Positions 11,885 to 25,359 of a stretch of 64,000 bases of DNA are shown piece by piece. The stretch is from assembly GCA_028023455.1 (NCBI GenBank), contig JAQFVV010000181.1, positions 566,001 to 630,000 on the forward strand. The letters are read 5' to 3'. Below the pieces are notes generated by a model. That model did not search any database, had not been told where the DNA came from, and worked only from the letters and a program-made list of their open reading frames with translations. Numbering within the stretch: position 1 is the first letter of the stretch; every line of letters begins with the position of its first letter. This DNA comes from Epiperipatus broadwayi (Eukaryota; Onychophora; Udeonychophora; Euonychophora; Peripatidae). The position numbers were made by a program, and so were the translations under genes.

Positions 11885-11992
11885 ATACTTATATATGGCT
11901 ATAATATTAGTACATGCACCTTGTGTGCTTCTTGTAGTAAAATTAAGCACACAAGGTGCATGTACTAACATTGTACTCTTATATAAGTATTT
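11885..11992. repeat. Hairpin repeat with about 47-base arms
   Basis: The arms end in TTAGTACATGCACCTTG and its exact complement, continue through TGTGCTT, and are separated by a 14-base loop. The outer AATACTTATATA segments also match in inverted orientation. Probably a short non-autonomous element or a cruciform-forming site. Confidence 0.65.
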
Positions 11993-12611
11993 AATTAATT
12001 ATACATTTGTAAATTGAAAATTGTTCAGTTAATTCTAGTGTTTTGTTTTATTCTGTATTATTGTCTGATTATATATATAATAGTACTAGTATTAATTTTA
12101 ACTTAACCCTCTATAGAAATTTCCCATGATATTTAAAACAGGTATATTTAATGGAAAAAGCAATTAATTTCTTCTGGACATATGTTTTCACAATAACAAC
12201 ATCAACAGCCGCCTGGAAACTAGTTAAGACTCTACAAGATATAGAAATTCAATTTCTATTTAATCTCAATCTGAATGTTAAAAATTAAATGTAAATTTAG
12301 TAACATTCACACAGAAAAGATATATAGATTTTGAAATTATATAAATTTAGTAGTAATTTAACCAAGGTTTTCTTTATATCAAATTAATATTAATAGACAA
12401 AGCAGAATTTTTAATTAAACTTATTTTTCTTAATAAACTTGCTTTTAAATAAATATAAAACTATTGAAAAAGAAAATTAAAGAAGCATTTATGCTGAATA
12501 AATTTTAAGATTTTACAATAAATAGATAATTAAGGTAGCACTAATTCTGAAATACACAAAGCTTGAAAAATCATGTAATATTTTATTTTCTTTCTAAATA
12601 AGTTCAGTTAA

Positions 12612-13929
<1,318 letters not shown>

Positions 13930-14620
13930 ATGTGTGTGGTAAATAAATAACTCAGATTACAAATAACAGAACAGAAAGTAACTATTCTGGTGAGTTATAT
14001 ATGTAAATAAACTCTTTAAAAGATAGATGATATTATCTATTCTTTTAGCATCTGTTGTTATATATGCTTAGTTTATTTATGTAATTTTAAATAAAGAAAT
14101 GAATTTAATCTATTGATTGTATATATTTATAGAATAAATGATAAGAATCACCATTTTAATATTCAGAACTTCACAGCAGAACTTTAGTTTAAACAATCTT
14201 TGAACATGAAGATAGATGGCATTATGTCTTTTAAAAAATTTATTTAAAGGTATAGCTCACCAAAAATTTCAGATACTTCCTGTTCAGTTACATGTAATCT
14301 GAGTTATTTATTTACAGATAATAAACTGAGTTTTCATTTTACGTTTGTAGGTTGTTTAAACTAAAGCTCTGATTTGATCCTCTGAATATTAAAATGGTGA
14401 TTCTTATCTTTTATTCTATAAATATATACAATCAATAGATTAAATTCATTTCTTTATTTAAAATTACATAAATAAACTAAACATATATAACAACAAATTC
14501 TAAAAGGACAGATGGAATCATCTGCCTTTTAAATAGTTTATTTACATATATAACTCACTGGAAGCTTCAGTTAGTTCCTGTTTAGTAGTGTCTGTGTTAA
14601 AACTATGATTTTCATAGGGT
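13930..14620. repeat. Multi-armed inverted repeat
   Basis: A left arm (about 13945-14165) is mirrored by a right arm (about 14390-14615) with high identity over more than 200 bases, including ATTGATTGTATATATTTATA and AAAATGGTGATTCTTATC. Between them (about 14205-14330) lies a second inverted copy of the left end (GTAATCTGAGTTATTTATTTAC). So one unit occurs at least three times in alternating orientation. There is no ORF. It could be a foldback-type element or a cluster of MITEs. Confidence 0.6.
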
Positions 14621-15439
14621 AATGATATGTGGCATATCAGTTTCATGTATAATTAGAGTACTACTGTAATTATGTTCTAGCTAAAATATGTTCTTTTCGA
14701 AATCATTGTAGAAATCTGCAAGCATTGTATAACAGCATTAAAGACTCAACATATTAAAAAATAAGAACAGAAAATTTTAAAATATAAATGTGTGAATATT
14801 GAAATTAATGCACTTTATTCCTCCCCCCACCCCCAAATGGAAGGCAATTTACATGAGCATTAGATTTGTTGATATAATCTGATTTCTTCAAAATGTCAAT
14901 GGCATCTCTGAGTGTTTTTAAGTAAAGAATGCATATCTGTGTAGGATCTTGGTAATTTAAAAATCTATATTATGTTCATAATCCATAGCATGAAGTGAGA
15001 ATGTCATTGATGATAAGTGATGATTACTCTTATCAACACAAGGGCTTCACAAACTTTACATGGGATTTCATAAACTCCATGGGTCTCAAAACAGATTATG
15101 TTTTTAGATCTGGGAAAAAAATATTAGTAATTTTTTGAATAGTGGTATTTTTTATGATATAGTATTTGTGAATATATTTAATACTATCTATAGTTTCCTT
15201 TATACAAGAAATACAAATTCTAATAGTTGTTTTTTTTTCTTGCTTTTTATTATGAATATTTTGTTTCCGAATTAAGGCTCTATTTATGATTCCATTATTA
15301 TAACTATTATCTAATCAGATATTGCCTATATAATTTACTTCTATAGATGATTTATCTATTCTAATAAAGATAATTTTTGCACAAAAACAATCTGAAATGG
15401 ATGATAATGAGATGGAAATTTTAAGAATCTACCTAATTG

Positions 15440-15920
15440 TGCATTACTTATACAAATATTAACTGAAACACAGGCTTGTTATATACCTGTGTCTATATAT
15501 GTAATATATAGGGTATATGAGCACAGACTTTCAGATGACCCATCACTCTCCACTCTCTATCTAATAACACTGATACACTCAAGCACATATATGCTGAAAA
15601 GATAAATAATCACCAAAATACGTATTTCATGCTAAACCAGCAATCATCAGTTGGTCCAGATTATCATCTCCCACACATATATACTATAAGTGCTCAGATA
15701 TATATTAAGATAGACAATCTTCATACTTTAATGGACAGGCTCCAATCTACTACACACTCCAACTCTTCAACCGTCCATCCAATTGAAAATCTGATGATGA
15801 AATGCTCAAAGACCAACCTGAGGCTGAGATTTTTGTCACACCCATGTTGACCTAAGGTCAATATGAACCCCACATGTACAGGACATAATCTATTTAATAC
15901 ATATGCAAGGATGGGCAGAC
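15440..15920 (-). mobile_element. Family A repeat copy A5
   Basis: In sense the copy starts near 15920, passes through the body and the ribozyme, then a tRNA-like segment. Its 3' tail (15440-15510) contains CACAGGTATATAACA and CCTGTGTTTCAG. The same tail sequence lies upstream of copy A6 at 21380-21415. That is expected if genomic copies are cut from head-to-tail arrays. Confidence 0.7.
15604..15668 (-). ncRNA. Hammerhead ribozyme, family A copy A5
   Basis: CTGATGA (complement of 15644-15650), GAAA (complement of 15625-15628), stem III ATACGTAT as a perfect palindrome, H17 = T, and stem I ACCAA/TTGGT followed by a six-pair ATAATC/GATTAT outer helix across a short asymmetric loop. Stem II keeps TGCT/AGCA, but its closing pair is U-U. 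All invariant bases are intact; activity is uncertain because of the U-U pair. Confidence 0.6.
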
Positions 15921-18145
15921 ATCTCTACAAATATTGAAATATAAAAAAATATTTTTTGGGGTGATGAGTATATAAGAAAAGTTTTTCATTAGCCTGTATT
16001 TCCATTATACTATTTATTCAAAAGTTGATGCTGCTAATTTTATTAAAAGAAAAATATATACATTTCAAATAATTATGTACAATATTTAAAATTTATTTCA
16101 AATCTTAATAACAAATTATTCTTTCAATCTATTGCATAACATAAAAAATTAATCAATTACCTTTTTGAATAGAAATATTTTAAGGAGACTCTTTTTGTCA
16201 ATTGCCTTGAAATGCAATGGTTCTCCATTAATATATTTTGTAGTTAAATGCTTGGTAAATGTATGTTAATGAAATCAAATTTATTTTGATAAATTGTAAA
16301 ATGATAAAAACCAATAGTCAATTAAAAATAATAATTTTTATAAATTTTGTTAGTTCATTGTTGAGCAAATTTATTTATTTATTTATTTATTTATTCATTT
16401 ATTACCTAATTAATCTATAATTACTTTGGAATATTTATCTTAAAGCATTATTGATTTTAAATAAATGTTCCAAGAAAACTTAGTCATAATCCAAATTATA
16501 TTTCATATAAACTAAGTTATTGCTGTATGTCAAAACTTAATCAAAATAATAAATAAACATATACATCTTTAGAAGTTTATTATGTTAAATATTCATTTTT
16601 GTATACAATTATTTAATTTATCAAAAATATTTTTCACTTAATCCCAAGAGTACTAAATATTAATTTCAGATGTGTGTCTATTCATTTACAAAATGTATAT
16701 AAAGGTAATAAAGGACTGCATTACATTCCCTTTTCTAGAATTGTTACAACAATGCCTACATAAAAACATAATAGAAAAATGTGCTAATACATGATAGAAA
16801 TAGAATTTAAATTTAAAAACTTTACTTACTTTTTGAACCAGCTGCTGGACACTTCAGATGTATTCTTTTATGTAAACATTCTAATCATTCAAAATCCAAC
16901 ATATTTGGCTAAAAAGCCAAAAGATAGAAAAGAGTCTAATTTCTGACCTTTTCTGAAGCTATGCCTATATCTATTTGTTTAGATTCCATCTCTACTCAGA
17001 AAAATAAACATCATCTTAATAACAATCCTATGAATAAAATATCTTTGAGAAATTAATATTAAAGAAGGTCATTCTATTTAAAATTAAAAACAACTCTACT
17101 GTTACTGAAGAAAAATCCCTCACTTACTCCCAGAGATCTTGAAACAAAGGACTTTTTGTGTGAACTTTAAAAGAGAAAAATTTGAACTGGAGTAAATAAT
17201 AATAAAGGTCTTATTTTTTTTTTATTACTACTGTGCATGATTTTTTTTCCTTTTATATTTAGAATTCCTAGAGTGCCATTAACGAACTAGGTAATTTAAA
17301 ATGTTTTGAACATAATATTTTAACTTATCTGCACATACATACCTGTAGTGTATTTGATAGAGTGGTCAGACAGTTAGTTTGCAAACTTATATGTATTTTT
17401 AACTTGCAGTGAAACAAACCAAAGGACCAGCAATTGTTGAATTTAATCAGACTAAAAGGGCTAACTTATGATATCCTTTTGTTTCATTTTTCTCCCCTCA
17501 GCACACATTTGGATTTATGAAAATATCTATGTTTGATATTTATTTTAATTTATTTATAAATAAACTTTATGAATCACCATTTATCAATAGTCAGAGTTAT
17601 TAAAATTTAACTGACTAACTTTTTTTCTTTTCATTTAAATTCCCGTAAATAAAATATGAATTATTTTCTATTAACTTAATTTGTATCTGTGTTATTTATA
17701 TATATATGCTCACTTATTAAGACAAACTTTAATCCATATGTCAGGCTTAATTCATTATTATATTTACCTGAGATTATATGTTATTTAATTCTTTGAATTT
17801 TTTGAAATCAATAAAATTTTCTCTTTGATTTTTATATATTGCAGAGCCTCATTTTGACATTCTTCGTGCAAATTGAGATAGAAATAAAATTTTAATATTA
17901 TAACGGTCTCATTATTTTTATGAAGAGTTTTGGTTCAGATTGAAATCAACTTCACATATTATAAACCTCCCCACATACTGTTGTAATATATATATATATG
18001 TGTGTGCGTGCGTGTGTATGCATGCATAAATACCTACGTAAATAGCATAGAAAGAAAAGAGAAATTAGAAAAGTATTGAATTATAGAAATAATTGATTAT
18101 AACTGCAAAAATATACAGACTTCTTTAACTGTAAACAAATCACTG
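15921..18145. other. AT-rich intergenic DNA
   Basis: Nothing coding can be supported. A (TTTA)n microsatellite lies at about 16369-16401 and a (TA)n/(TG)n tract at about 17988-18020. Confidence 0.6.
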
Positions 18146-18282
18146 CTTATTTTAGATTTTTTTTCTCTCTCTCGTGTCACAGCATCAGCCGGGTTTTGAA
18201 CCCGCTAACCCGGGACAACTGCTTGTAAAGCAGCTGTCGCTGACCTCTCGACCACCAATGCTTGACTTCTTTTAGATTTTTA
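18146..18282 (-). mobile_element. Retroposed tRNA pseudogene with target-site duplications
   Basis: A tRNA-like sequence on the - strand is followed in sense by a GA-rich stretch and a run of A. It is flanked by near-identical direct repeats: CTTATTTTAGATTTTT at 18146 and CTTCTTTTAGATTTTT at 18266. An A-rich 3' end and a roughly 16-base duplication point to LINE-type retroposition. Confidence 0.7.
18181..18262 (-). tRNA. tRNA-like pseudogene, about 82 nt, class II shape
   Basis: In sense: acceptor AGCATTG pairs with TGATGCT at the far end, the D arm is GTC..GAC, the anticodon stem is GCTGC/GCAGT around loop TTTACAA, the variable region is long, and the T arm is CGGG-TTCAAAA-CCCG with one flanking G-G mismatch. 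The long variable region suggests Leu or Ser, but the loop would give anticodon TAC, which does not fit either. It is embedded in a retroposed unit with no oligo-T terminator right after it, so it is probably not a working tRNA gene. Confidence 0.6.
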
Positions 18283-20650
18283 ATATTCAATTTTCCCTGC
18301 TATAATAATTAATTATCTCAGTAATTCACTAATCTTCTCGATCTACATTATTGGTATACATAATGCAAAGATTAAACCTATTACATATACTATAAAAAAA
18401 ATTAATAAAATATTTACATAATTACATTAAGCTAAAATTGTATTTTGGTTATGAGAAAACTCATTTAACTTCAAGGAAATATTTCTAATTGTGTACGCTT
18501 TATTTTATTTTTATATATATAAAGGATTGTAATACCACCTCGGTGAATCTGGAATCCTTTTAAATTATGTGCTAGTTAATCTTTTAAAAGTGTCAATGAA
18601 AATATCGTACTTTACTTTTAGAATTTGTTTTCTCACAATTACATCATTATCAAACAAAAAAAGTGAAATCTTTGAATTATAAAAATAATTTAATATCTTC
18701 AACTTTAAAAGATATTAATAAATATGTATGTTTTTGAATTTTTTTTAAAGAGTGCACTTTGTGTTTTGTGTTTTTATGTATATAAAACAGGTAGTTACGT
18801 ATCATCGCTCTCTTCGGCCGGGGGGGGGGGTAATTATTCATTTTCAGAGGCATCATATTTTAAACAATACGGCTGGGGTTTTTTTAAAGACGATTATTGT
18901 ATTAATTTTTTTTTTTTTTACGATTATAAAAACAATAAATTACACAAAACTCTAAACGATTGTAATTAAATAAAATTGAATATAACTGTGGTAAGCAAAA
19001 TAAAAAACATGATGAAAGAATACTCTCTTTGAATACATTTTGAGATTATACCACTATTATATCCATTCACATATAAACTTTCATATCATAGCCATTAGCA
19101 CACACTTTTTACGCAGGCACTATTCCATAATTTTGAAAATACTTCACTGTATCTTCTTTTATCATTAGTAAATTCCCAAATTTTAATCATTTTTTGCAAA
19201 AAGTTAAAAAAAAGAATTAGCCAAGAGCTTGAATAATGTTACGGTAAACGAAAACAAATAACAATGCTATGGTAAAAGATATATATTAACAAAAAAATTC
19301 ATCAAATGTTGTCAATGGCATTTATAAAAAAATTATGATTTTTTTTAAAGTTAATATGAATTAAATTAAATTTCTTAATATTTTTTAAACTTAACAAGTA
19401 ACACATGCTCAATAAAAAAAAATTTTGAGGAAAAAAAAACAAATACTTTGATAACCCTGAAAATGGATAATTAATTATAAAACGCCCAGCAAGAGAGCCA
19501 AGGCGTGATATGTAAGTACCAAAAAACACAATTTTGTGCACACTTGCTTTAATTTATAATGTTGCTTTTGATTTACTTAAACCATCGAAATTATTGTTGG
19601 AAGAAACTGTTTTAATGTTCTGAAATAATTTAAAAGTAAATCCGTGATTGCTTTAATTGCTTCCTTTTAGCTTAATAAAAGATAGAAATTCATGTGTTAC
19701 CATAACCATTGTTTCTTATAGTTAGTGTAATATTATCTACTCTAATTTATTTGAATCAATAATTATTCAAAATTCCTTGTATACAGATTTGTAATTTTAC
19801 CCAACTTATCAATGCAATAAAAAAAATCATGCCTGATACTTTATAAGCCATAGTGTATAATTTTGGGGATCAGTAAATCAGTAATCTACAAAATGTTTGG
19901 TATATATTTTATAACTTAAATGATTTTTTTACTATATAAAATCCAAAACAAGAAAAATTGTATTACCACTTTTTTCACTTGTTTTCATTTATATAAATTT
20001 TTGAATTTCATTTAATTTATAAAATAATTAATCAGGGTTCAAAATTTGTTTACAAACTGAAATATTATTCAATCATTTATAATACAAACAAATATAAATC
20101 CAATTATAGTCATTTTTGTCAATTCTATTTTCATCATTCAACTGAATGAACCTGCAAATCTGGTAATAAAAAAACTTATGTGGCATCTTTTTTTTTTCAT
20201 AAAATCTACTTTTATGTTAGTTATATTGTAAATAATAAACTATAAAATGATTTTAACAAATATTACCTTGTTTATATAAATGTTTATTTATTAAAATTCT
20301 TTACTAAAGATTAAAAAATAGCCATTAAAGCATTCAATATGGTCGTTAGATGTCATTCTAATATTTCAATTTACTTTAGTCATATGCTCAAACGTTAGCA
20401 ATATATATATATGAAAGATGTTTAATGTTGTTTTCCAATCCAAAAATCTTATTAGAATAGATAATCATTAAAATAGTAAATTTTAGAGAATATATGGCAT
20501 CCACAAATTATGAGTTTTTATACTTTATAATTAATATTTACTAAGGCTGTAATCTCAAGAATGTGCGCGTAAAAATGTGATAGTAGGGACCTCTACAGGT
20601 CTTAACCACAAGCTTATGTAATCAATGTGCTTTAAATAAATTTATAATTA
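18283..20650. other. AT-rich intergenic DNA
   Basis: Nothing coding can be supported. A run of about 10 G lies near 18820-18830, unusual for this DNA. Frames of 60-80 codons here are biased AT or homopolymer sequence. Confidence 0.55.
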
Positions 20651-20654
20651 TACT

Positions 20655-21090
20655 TGTTATTATTACTATTATTATTTTGCTGTTGTGGCTTTAGCTAAAT
20701 TAAAGAGCTAAGCCTACTAATATATAGAGTATCTGAATTAAGTTCAGGCCCATATGATTTTTTCAGTTGGAGAGCTGACTTTAAAGACATGTAGATGTCA
20801 AAAAGTTTCAGATCTTCTTCTAAAAATTATCTTTTAGATAAATGCTTTGCTTGAGTTGGTTTTTAGATCTAATGTCCCAACTCCTCACTGAAGAGACCCA
20901 TAGGTCGAAACCGGTCTGGGGATGGGGACAATCCAAGATAAAAATGATTTGAATGCCTTCTCTTGTAGTAGCATTTATCATAAATAAAAAAAAGCTTGTT
21001 TAGAGTTATTAGCACGCTCTTAATTTTACATATTTGTAAGTGCAAGCTATATATAAGTCATGTGACATCTGACTTGTTATTATTACTATA
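20655..21090 (+). mobile_element. Family B repeat copy B1, carrying a hammerhead ribozyme
   Basis: The copy runs from TTATTATTACTATTATTATT through TTTTGCTGTTGTGGC, CAGTTGGAGAGCTGAC, the ribozyme, GGCATTCAAATCAT and AGCTATATATAAGTCATG to another TTATTATTACTAT tail. It is nearly identical over its length to the inverted pair at 24970-26368. The related TTATTATTA tract at both ends may reflect excision from a tandem array. No ORF. Confidence 0.75.
20874..20929 (+). ncRNA. Type I hammerhead ribozyme, family B copy B1
   Basis: Core CTGAAGA (20888-20894; position 7 is free in the consensus). Stem II GACC/GGTC with loop CATA (20895-20906). GAAA (20907-20910). Stem III is the palindrome ACCGGT (20910-20915) with no loop. 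H17 = C (20916), so cleavage is predicted between 20916 and 20917. Stem I pairs TCCTCA (20882-20887) with TGGGGA (20917-20922), has an asymmetric internal loop CAA/TG, and continues GTCCC (20874-20878) with GGGAC (20925-20929). Every invariant position is met, including the G-C closing stem II and A15.1-U16.1. A loop-less two- or three-pair stem III is known from retroelement hammerheads that act as dimers. Confidence 0.88.
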
Positions 21091-21359
21091 TTAAGTTAAT
21101 AAAGTTTGATTTTGAACGTGAATTATCAGTACAGTTATTATCAACAAATATTTAAATTATAAATTTGTAACCATTTTGTATTTAAATTAAATACTCATCA
21201 CAAAGCATCACATAATTGTTCATTGTAAAAATAAAAGGATTTTAAAGTTGATCTATTGAATCTGGCCAAGTTTTTTTTTTTTTTACACATGTGGCTTCGT
21301 TTAGTTCAGTCTGTTAAAATAAATGTTTTACTAAAATTTAATACTAAAAGATTAGCTTT

Positions 21360-21840
21360 AATTAAATTATATTACATATATAGTCACAGGTATATAATAA
21401 ACCTGTGTTTCAGTTATTACATAGTACAGATGCCTGACCATCCCTTGTATATGTATTAAATGGATTATGTCCTGTACATGAGGTATCAGATTGATCTTAG
21501 GTCAACATGGGTGTGGCAAGAATCTTGGCCTCAGGATGGCCTTTGAGTATTCCATCATCAGATTTTCAATTGGATGGACAGTTGGAGTGTGGAGTACCTG
21601 TCCATTAAAGTATGAAGATTGGCTATATTAATATATATCTGAGCACTTATAGCACATATGTGTAGAGATGGTAATCTGGACCAACTGATGATTGCTGGTT
21701 TAGCATGGAATATGTATATTTTGATTATTTATCTTTTCAACACATATGTGTTCAAGTGTATCAGTGTTATGAGGTAGTGTGGAGAGTGGTGGGTCATGTG
21801 AAAGTCTGTGTTCATATACTCTATATATTAAATTATTAAA
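21360..21840 (+). mobile_element. Family A repeat copy A6
   Basis: The upstream part (21375-21415) repeats the 3' tail seen after copy A5 (CACAGG, TATATAATA, CCTGTGTTTCAG). Then come the body, the ribozyme remnant at 21668-21733 and the tRNA-like 3' segment (TGTATCAGTGTTATGAGG, then a diverged box B TGTGTTCATATAC). It ends in AT-rich DNA near 21840. Confidence 0.7.
21668..21733 (+). pseudogene. Degenerate family A hammerhead (copy A6)
   Basis: CTGATGA is intact at 21685-21691 and the TGCT/AGCA pairing is kept, but GAAA reads GGAA and the stem II closing pair is U-U. Confidence 0.6.
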
Positions 21841-24574
21841 TGATTTTTCTTAATATATTAATAATTTCCAAATTATATAATATATATATGTGTGTGTGTG
21901 CTTATGTGTATATAAAATATGATTTATATAAATTATGACTGCTGTTTAATAATAAATATCAGTGTAAGATATGACAATTTAAAACTGATTTTTAGTTTGT
22001 ATATTTGTAATTTAAACTTGATAACTATCTTGACAACTTCTCAGCTTGATTCGTTTTTATTTCCTATGAAATGGGGATGTATTTTTATATATGTTTAAGG
22101 TAGCATCAAATTAAAATTACATAAATATTTTATTTCTTATATCAATTTCTGTAAAAATAATTTTAAAATTCATATCATCTCTATTATGTTTCAAAATTTA
22201 AATGTTATTTCATCTTCAGAAAACATTTTGCTTATATCAATTCCACTATCTTAGATATATCTAAACACACTACACAGTTTTTAAAAAACTCAATTTTAAA
22301 AATTTGAAACATAAATGACTAACTGTTAAAAACATTTTTGCATTAATAACTATTTGTTCACAGACTCAAATTTATGAATACTTACCTATATTAAAAATAC
22401 ATTTTATTATCTTAAATTCATATTAATATTACCATAAAATATTTTCCTGACAAGTTTTTACTCCAATTTTGAATATGGAATAATTGATGTCACTTTTACT
22501 TGTATTATATATACATATATATATACATACTTCTTCAAACTCTGCAGTAAATATTTATTGAAGGAGAAAGTAAATTTTGAAATTTGTACTATTTTGTCTT
22601 CATTTGATTTTATTAAACATATAAAAAAATATAGATAATGGTGATAATAATTATATGTGGTGTCAGACTTACTTTGATTTTATAAAGATAAAAATATTTA
22701 TAAAGGTTATATATATACACCAACATTTTGATATATGTACAAAACATGCTTTCCCTTTTTTCATATATAATTCTTTTAAAATTTTATATTGTTATAGCTG
22801 TAAATAGTTTTAGCATTATATCCACTTATTTGAAAAGTTTATACATAACGTGGCACATTCCTTCTATTCTAGATATTTTAAACATTTTTTTAAAAAAAAA
22901 TTTTTTTTTTCTATTTAAGATATTTCTAAAGATTTAAAAAACATTGAAATTCATAAACGTTATTTCCTTTATTTTTTTTTATTTTTTTTTTAGATAAACA
23001 ATTGTAGGTAAAGTCTTTTAGAAATTGTATTAGTTAAATTATTTTTTAAATTATATCTAATAAATATGCTCATCAATTTCCTTTTGAAAGCTGAAATCCT
23101 GTGATTAAAAAAATGACCTCATTAAATAAAATATTTTCAATAGTTATTTCCTGCAAATCATTTTCTTTTTTTTTTTTTTGAAAGTATATTCCAGATTGAT
23201 TGTTTTGAGTGGACATTTTCTAACTTTTTTAATAATCACTTTATTTCTTGATATTTAATTTTTTTACTACTCAATAATGCAAATACTACCAATAGTTTTT
23301 ATTTACAATATCAAATATTTATTCTAATAAATTATATGATTCAAACTGAGTAAAACATGTATTTTCTTGAAATTTTTATAAATAGAACAAATTTTAATGT
23401 AGTTTATTTTCTTAGCTATAATACCACATTTAAAAGTTAATTTCATTATACAGTTCTATTTAATTTTAACATGTACAACTTTTAAAGTTTTATTTAAAAT
23501 TTTTATTTCTTTTTTATTTTATTTCTATCTGATAATTGCCTTTCTTTGTTACAATTAATCAGTCTTCTATATATACATATTTTAAAAAGCAAATGTCATA
23601 ATTATTTAAACTTCCTTATTTTCTATAAATATTAGCTACCCAAAACTCATTACACTTCGTACTGCCACTGACATTTCATTTATTTACTTATACTTTGTTT
23701 AATTAATAATATGCTATTAATAATTATAATTTTAAAAATTCGAGAATTTCAAAATACCAAAAAATAATTCTCAACATAGTCATTTTATATACTATAATAT
23801 AAATTTAAGATATTAAAGTTTTTATAACTGTGTGCATTGATAAATTTGAATTTTAAATTGTTGTTTTTTTTAATTTAAAGTTTTCGTTTTTAATTTTATA
23901 TATATATTTAGGTATAAATTCATGGAAGTAATATGGACACTTTTTTTCCATATAAATATCTCTACAATATAAAACTATATTAAAGATTTGAAATCCAATA
24001 AAGATAGGTTTTTATATTATTTTGGAGTATTTAATAAATAAATAAATATTTTATTGAAATTTGATTGGATAATTTGGACTTGTATAAATATTATTAAAAA
24101 AAAATTTTTTTTGTTTTAAAACGACCCTTAGAAATCTATAAGTCTAAACAATTTGTCTTTAATAATAAAAAAAGTCGTTTTCCTATTTAACTACAATGAG
24201 AAATTAAACGTTAATGTTCTTCTAATTTACTATATTTAATCTCTATTATTTTTTTTTTTTAATTTGTTATAACAAGAGGATGAAAACAAAAATTTTATGC
24301 TATATCTTTATACTAACTATAATTTCTTTCTCAAACAAAAAGAAATCGAGCCAGATCATTTATTTAATACAAAAAAATGTTCACATCAATCCATTGATTA
24401 AAATATTAAACTTTTTACATGAAATCCGGATTTAAACTTATATGTAGCATCCTACTCAAAAAATAAATCTCACAGTTATTTCTAATCTGCTGCTTCCTCT
24501 GAAATTTATTAAAATTAAAAATCTAGTAGTCAATCTAAAATTGTTTGTAAACAATGTCTTGTGCAAAACACATT
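21841..24574. other. AT-rich intergenic DNA
   Basis: No gene, RNA or clear repeat can be supported. Short AT/GT microsatellites lie near 21880-21905 and 22505-22530. Confidence 0.6.
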
Positions 24575-24855
24575 TGTCAGGATGGATCAGTTGGTTAGAG
24601 CATTACTTTAAAATTCAGTACTCAGTGAATCTAAGGGTCCAGGTTCGATTCCCATGCTAATACTTTCAATGGTCAGCCAACAACACCTGAAGAAGATGAG
24701 AGAATAATACCTCTCAAAATATTGTGCCTAGACTAACCTGTGTGTTATTACTAATTGTTGAATGTATTTGGAATATTTAAATAAAGTTAATTTTTTCTAA
24801 AGATATTCAATACTCATATTAGATAATAGAAATAGTCCAACATATAAATACAACA
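24575..24855 (+). mobile_element. Family C tRNA-derived SINE, single copy
   Basis: The head has a box A-like TGGATCAGTTGGTTAGAG (24583-24600) and a perfect box B GGTTCGATTCC (24642-24652), spaced as in a tRNA. The middle carries the hammerhead-like segment CTGAAGA (24687-24693)..CTCTC-AAAA. The 3' part reads AACCTGTGTG, GAATATTTAAATAAAGTT and GAAATAGTCCAACAT, shared with the inverted family C pairs at 31.2, 47.9 and 56 kb. Confidence 0.75.
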
Positions 24856-25059
24856 TATATTAATAAATTATTATAAGATTAGTACTTACATATAGATAGT
24901 GTCCTTGAAATTATATATAATCCATCTATGCTTAATTCTAATTCCCAAAAACTATATAACTAATTGAGAGCGTGCTAATAGCTCTAAACAAGCTTTTTTT
25001 TTTATTTATGATAAATGCTACTACAAGAGAAGGCATTCAAATCATTTTTATCTTGGATT

Positions 25060-25115
25060 GTCCCTATCCCCAGACCGGTTTCGACCTATGGGTCTCTTCA
25101 GTGAGGAGTTGGGAC
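25060..25115 (-). ncRNA. Type I hammerhead ribozyme, family B copy B2
   Basis: Sequence and fold match copy B1. The only difference within the motif is in the unpaired internal loop of stem I (TA instead of TG before GGGAC). All core bases and all pairs are kept. Cleavage is predicted between + strand positions 25073 and 25072. Confidence 0.88.
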
Positions 25116-25359
25116 ATTAGATTTAAAAAACCAACTCAAGCAAAGCATTTATCTAAAAGTTAATTGTTAGAAGAAGATCTGAAACTTTTAGACATCTACA
25201 TGTCTTTAAAGTCAGCTCTCCAACTGAAAAAATCATATGGGCCTGAACTTAATTCAGATACTCCGTATATTAGTAGGCTTAGCCCTTTAATTTAGCTAAA
25301 GCCACAACAGCAAAATAATAATAGTAATATGATTTTTTCAGTTGGAGAGCTGACTTTAA

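Noticed and set aside
15629-15850. 73-codon + strand frame
   Set aside because: Runs antisense through family A copy A5, including the ribozyme; similar frames occur at 45635-45847 for the same reason.
18181-18262. Functional nuclear tRNA gene
   Set aside because: Target duplications, an A-rich tail, a T-arm flank mismatch, an anticodon that does not fit the class II shape and no oligo-T terminator point to a retroposed pseudogene.
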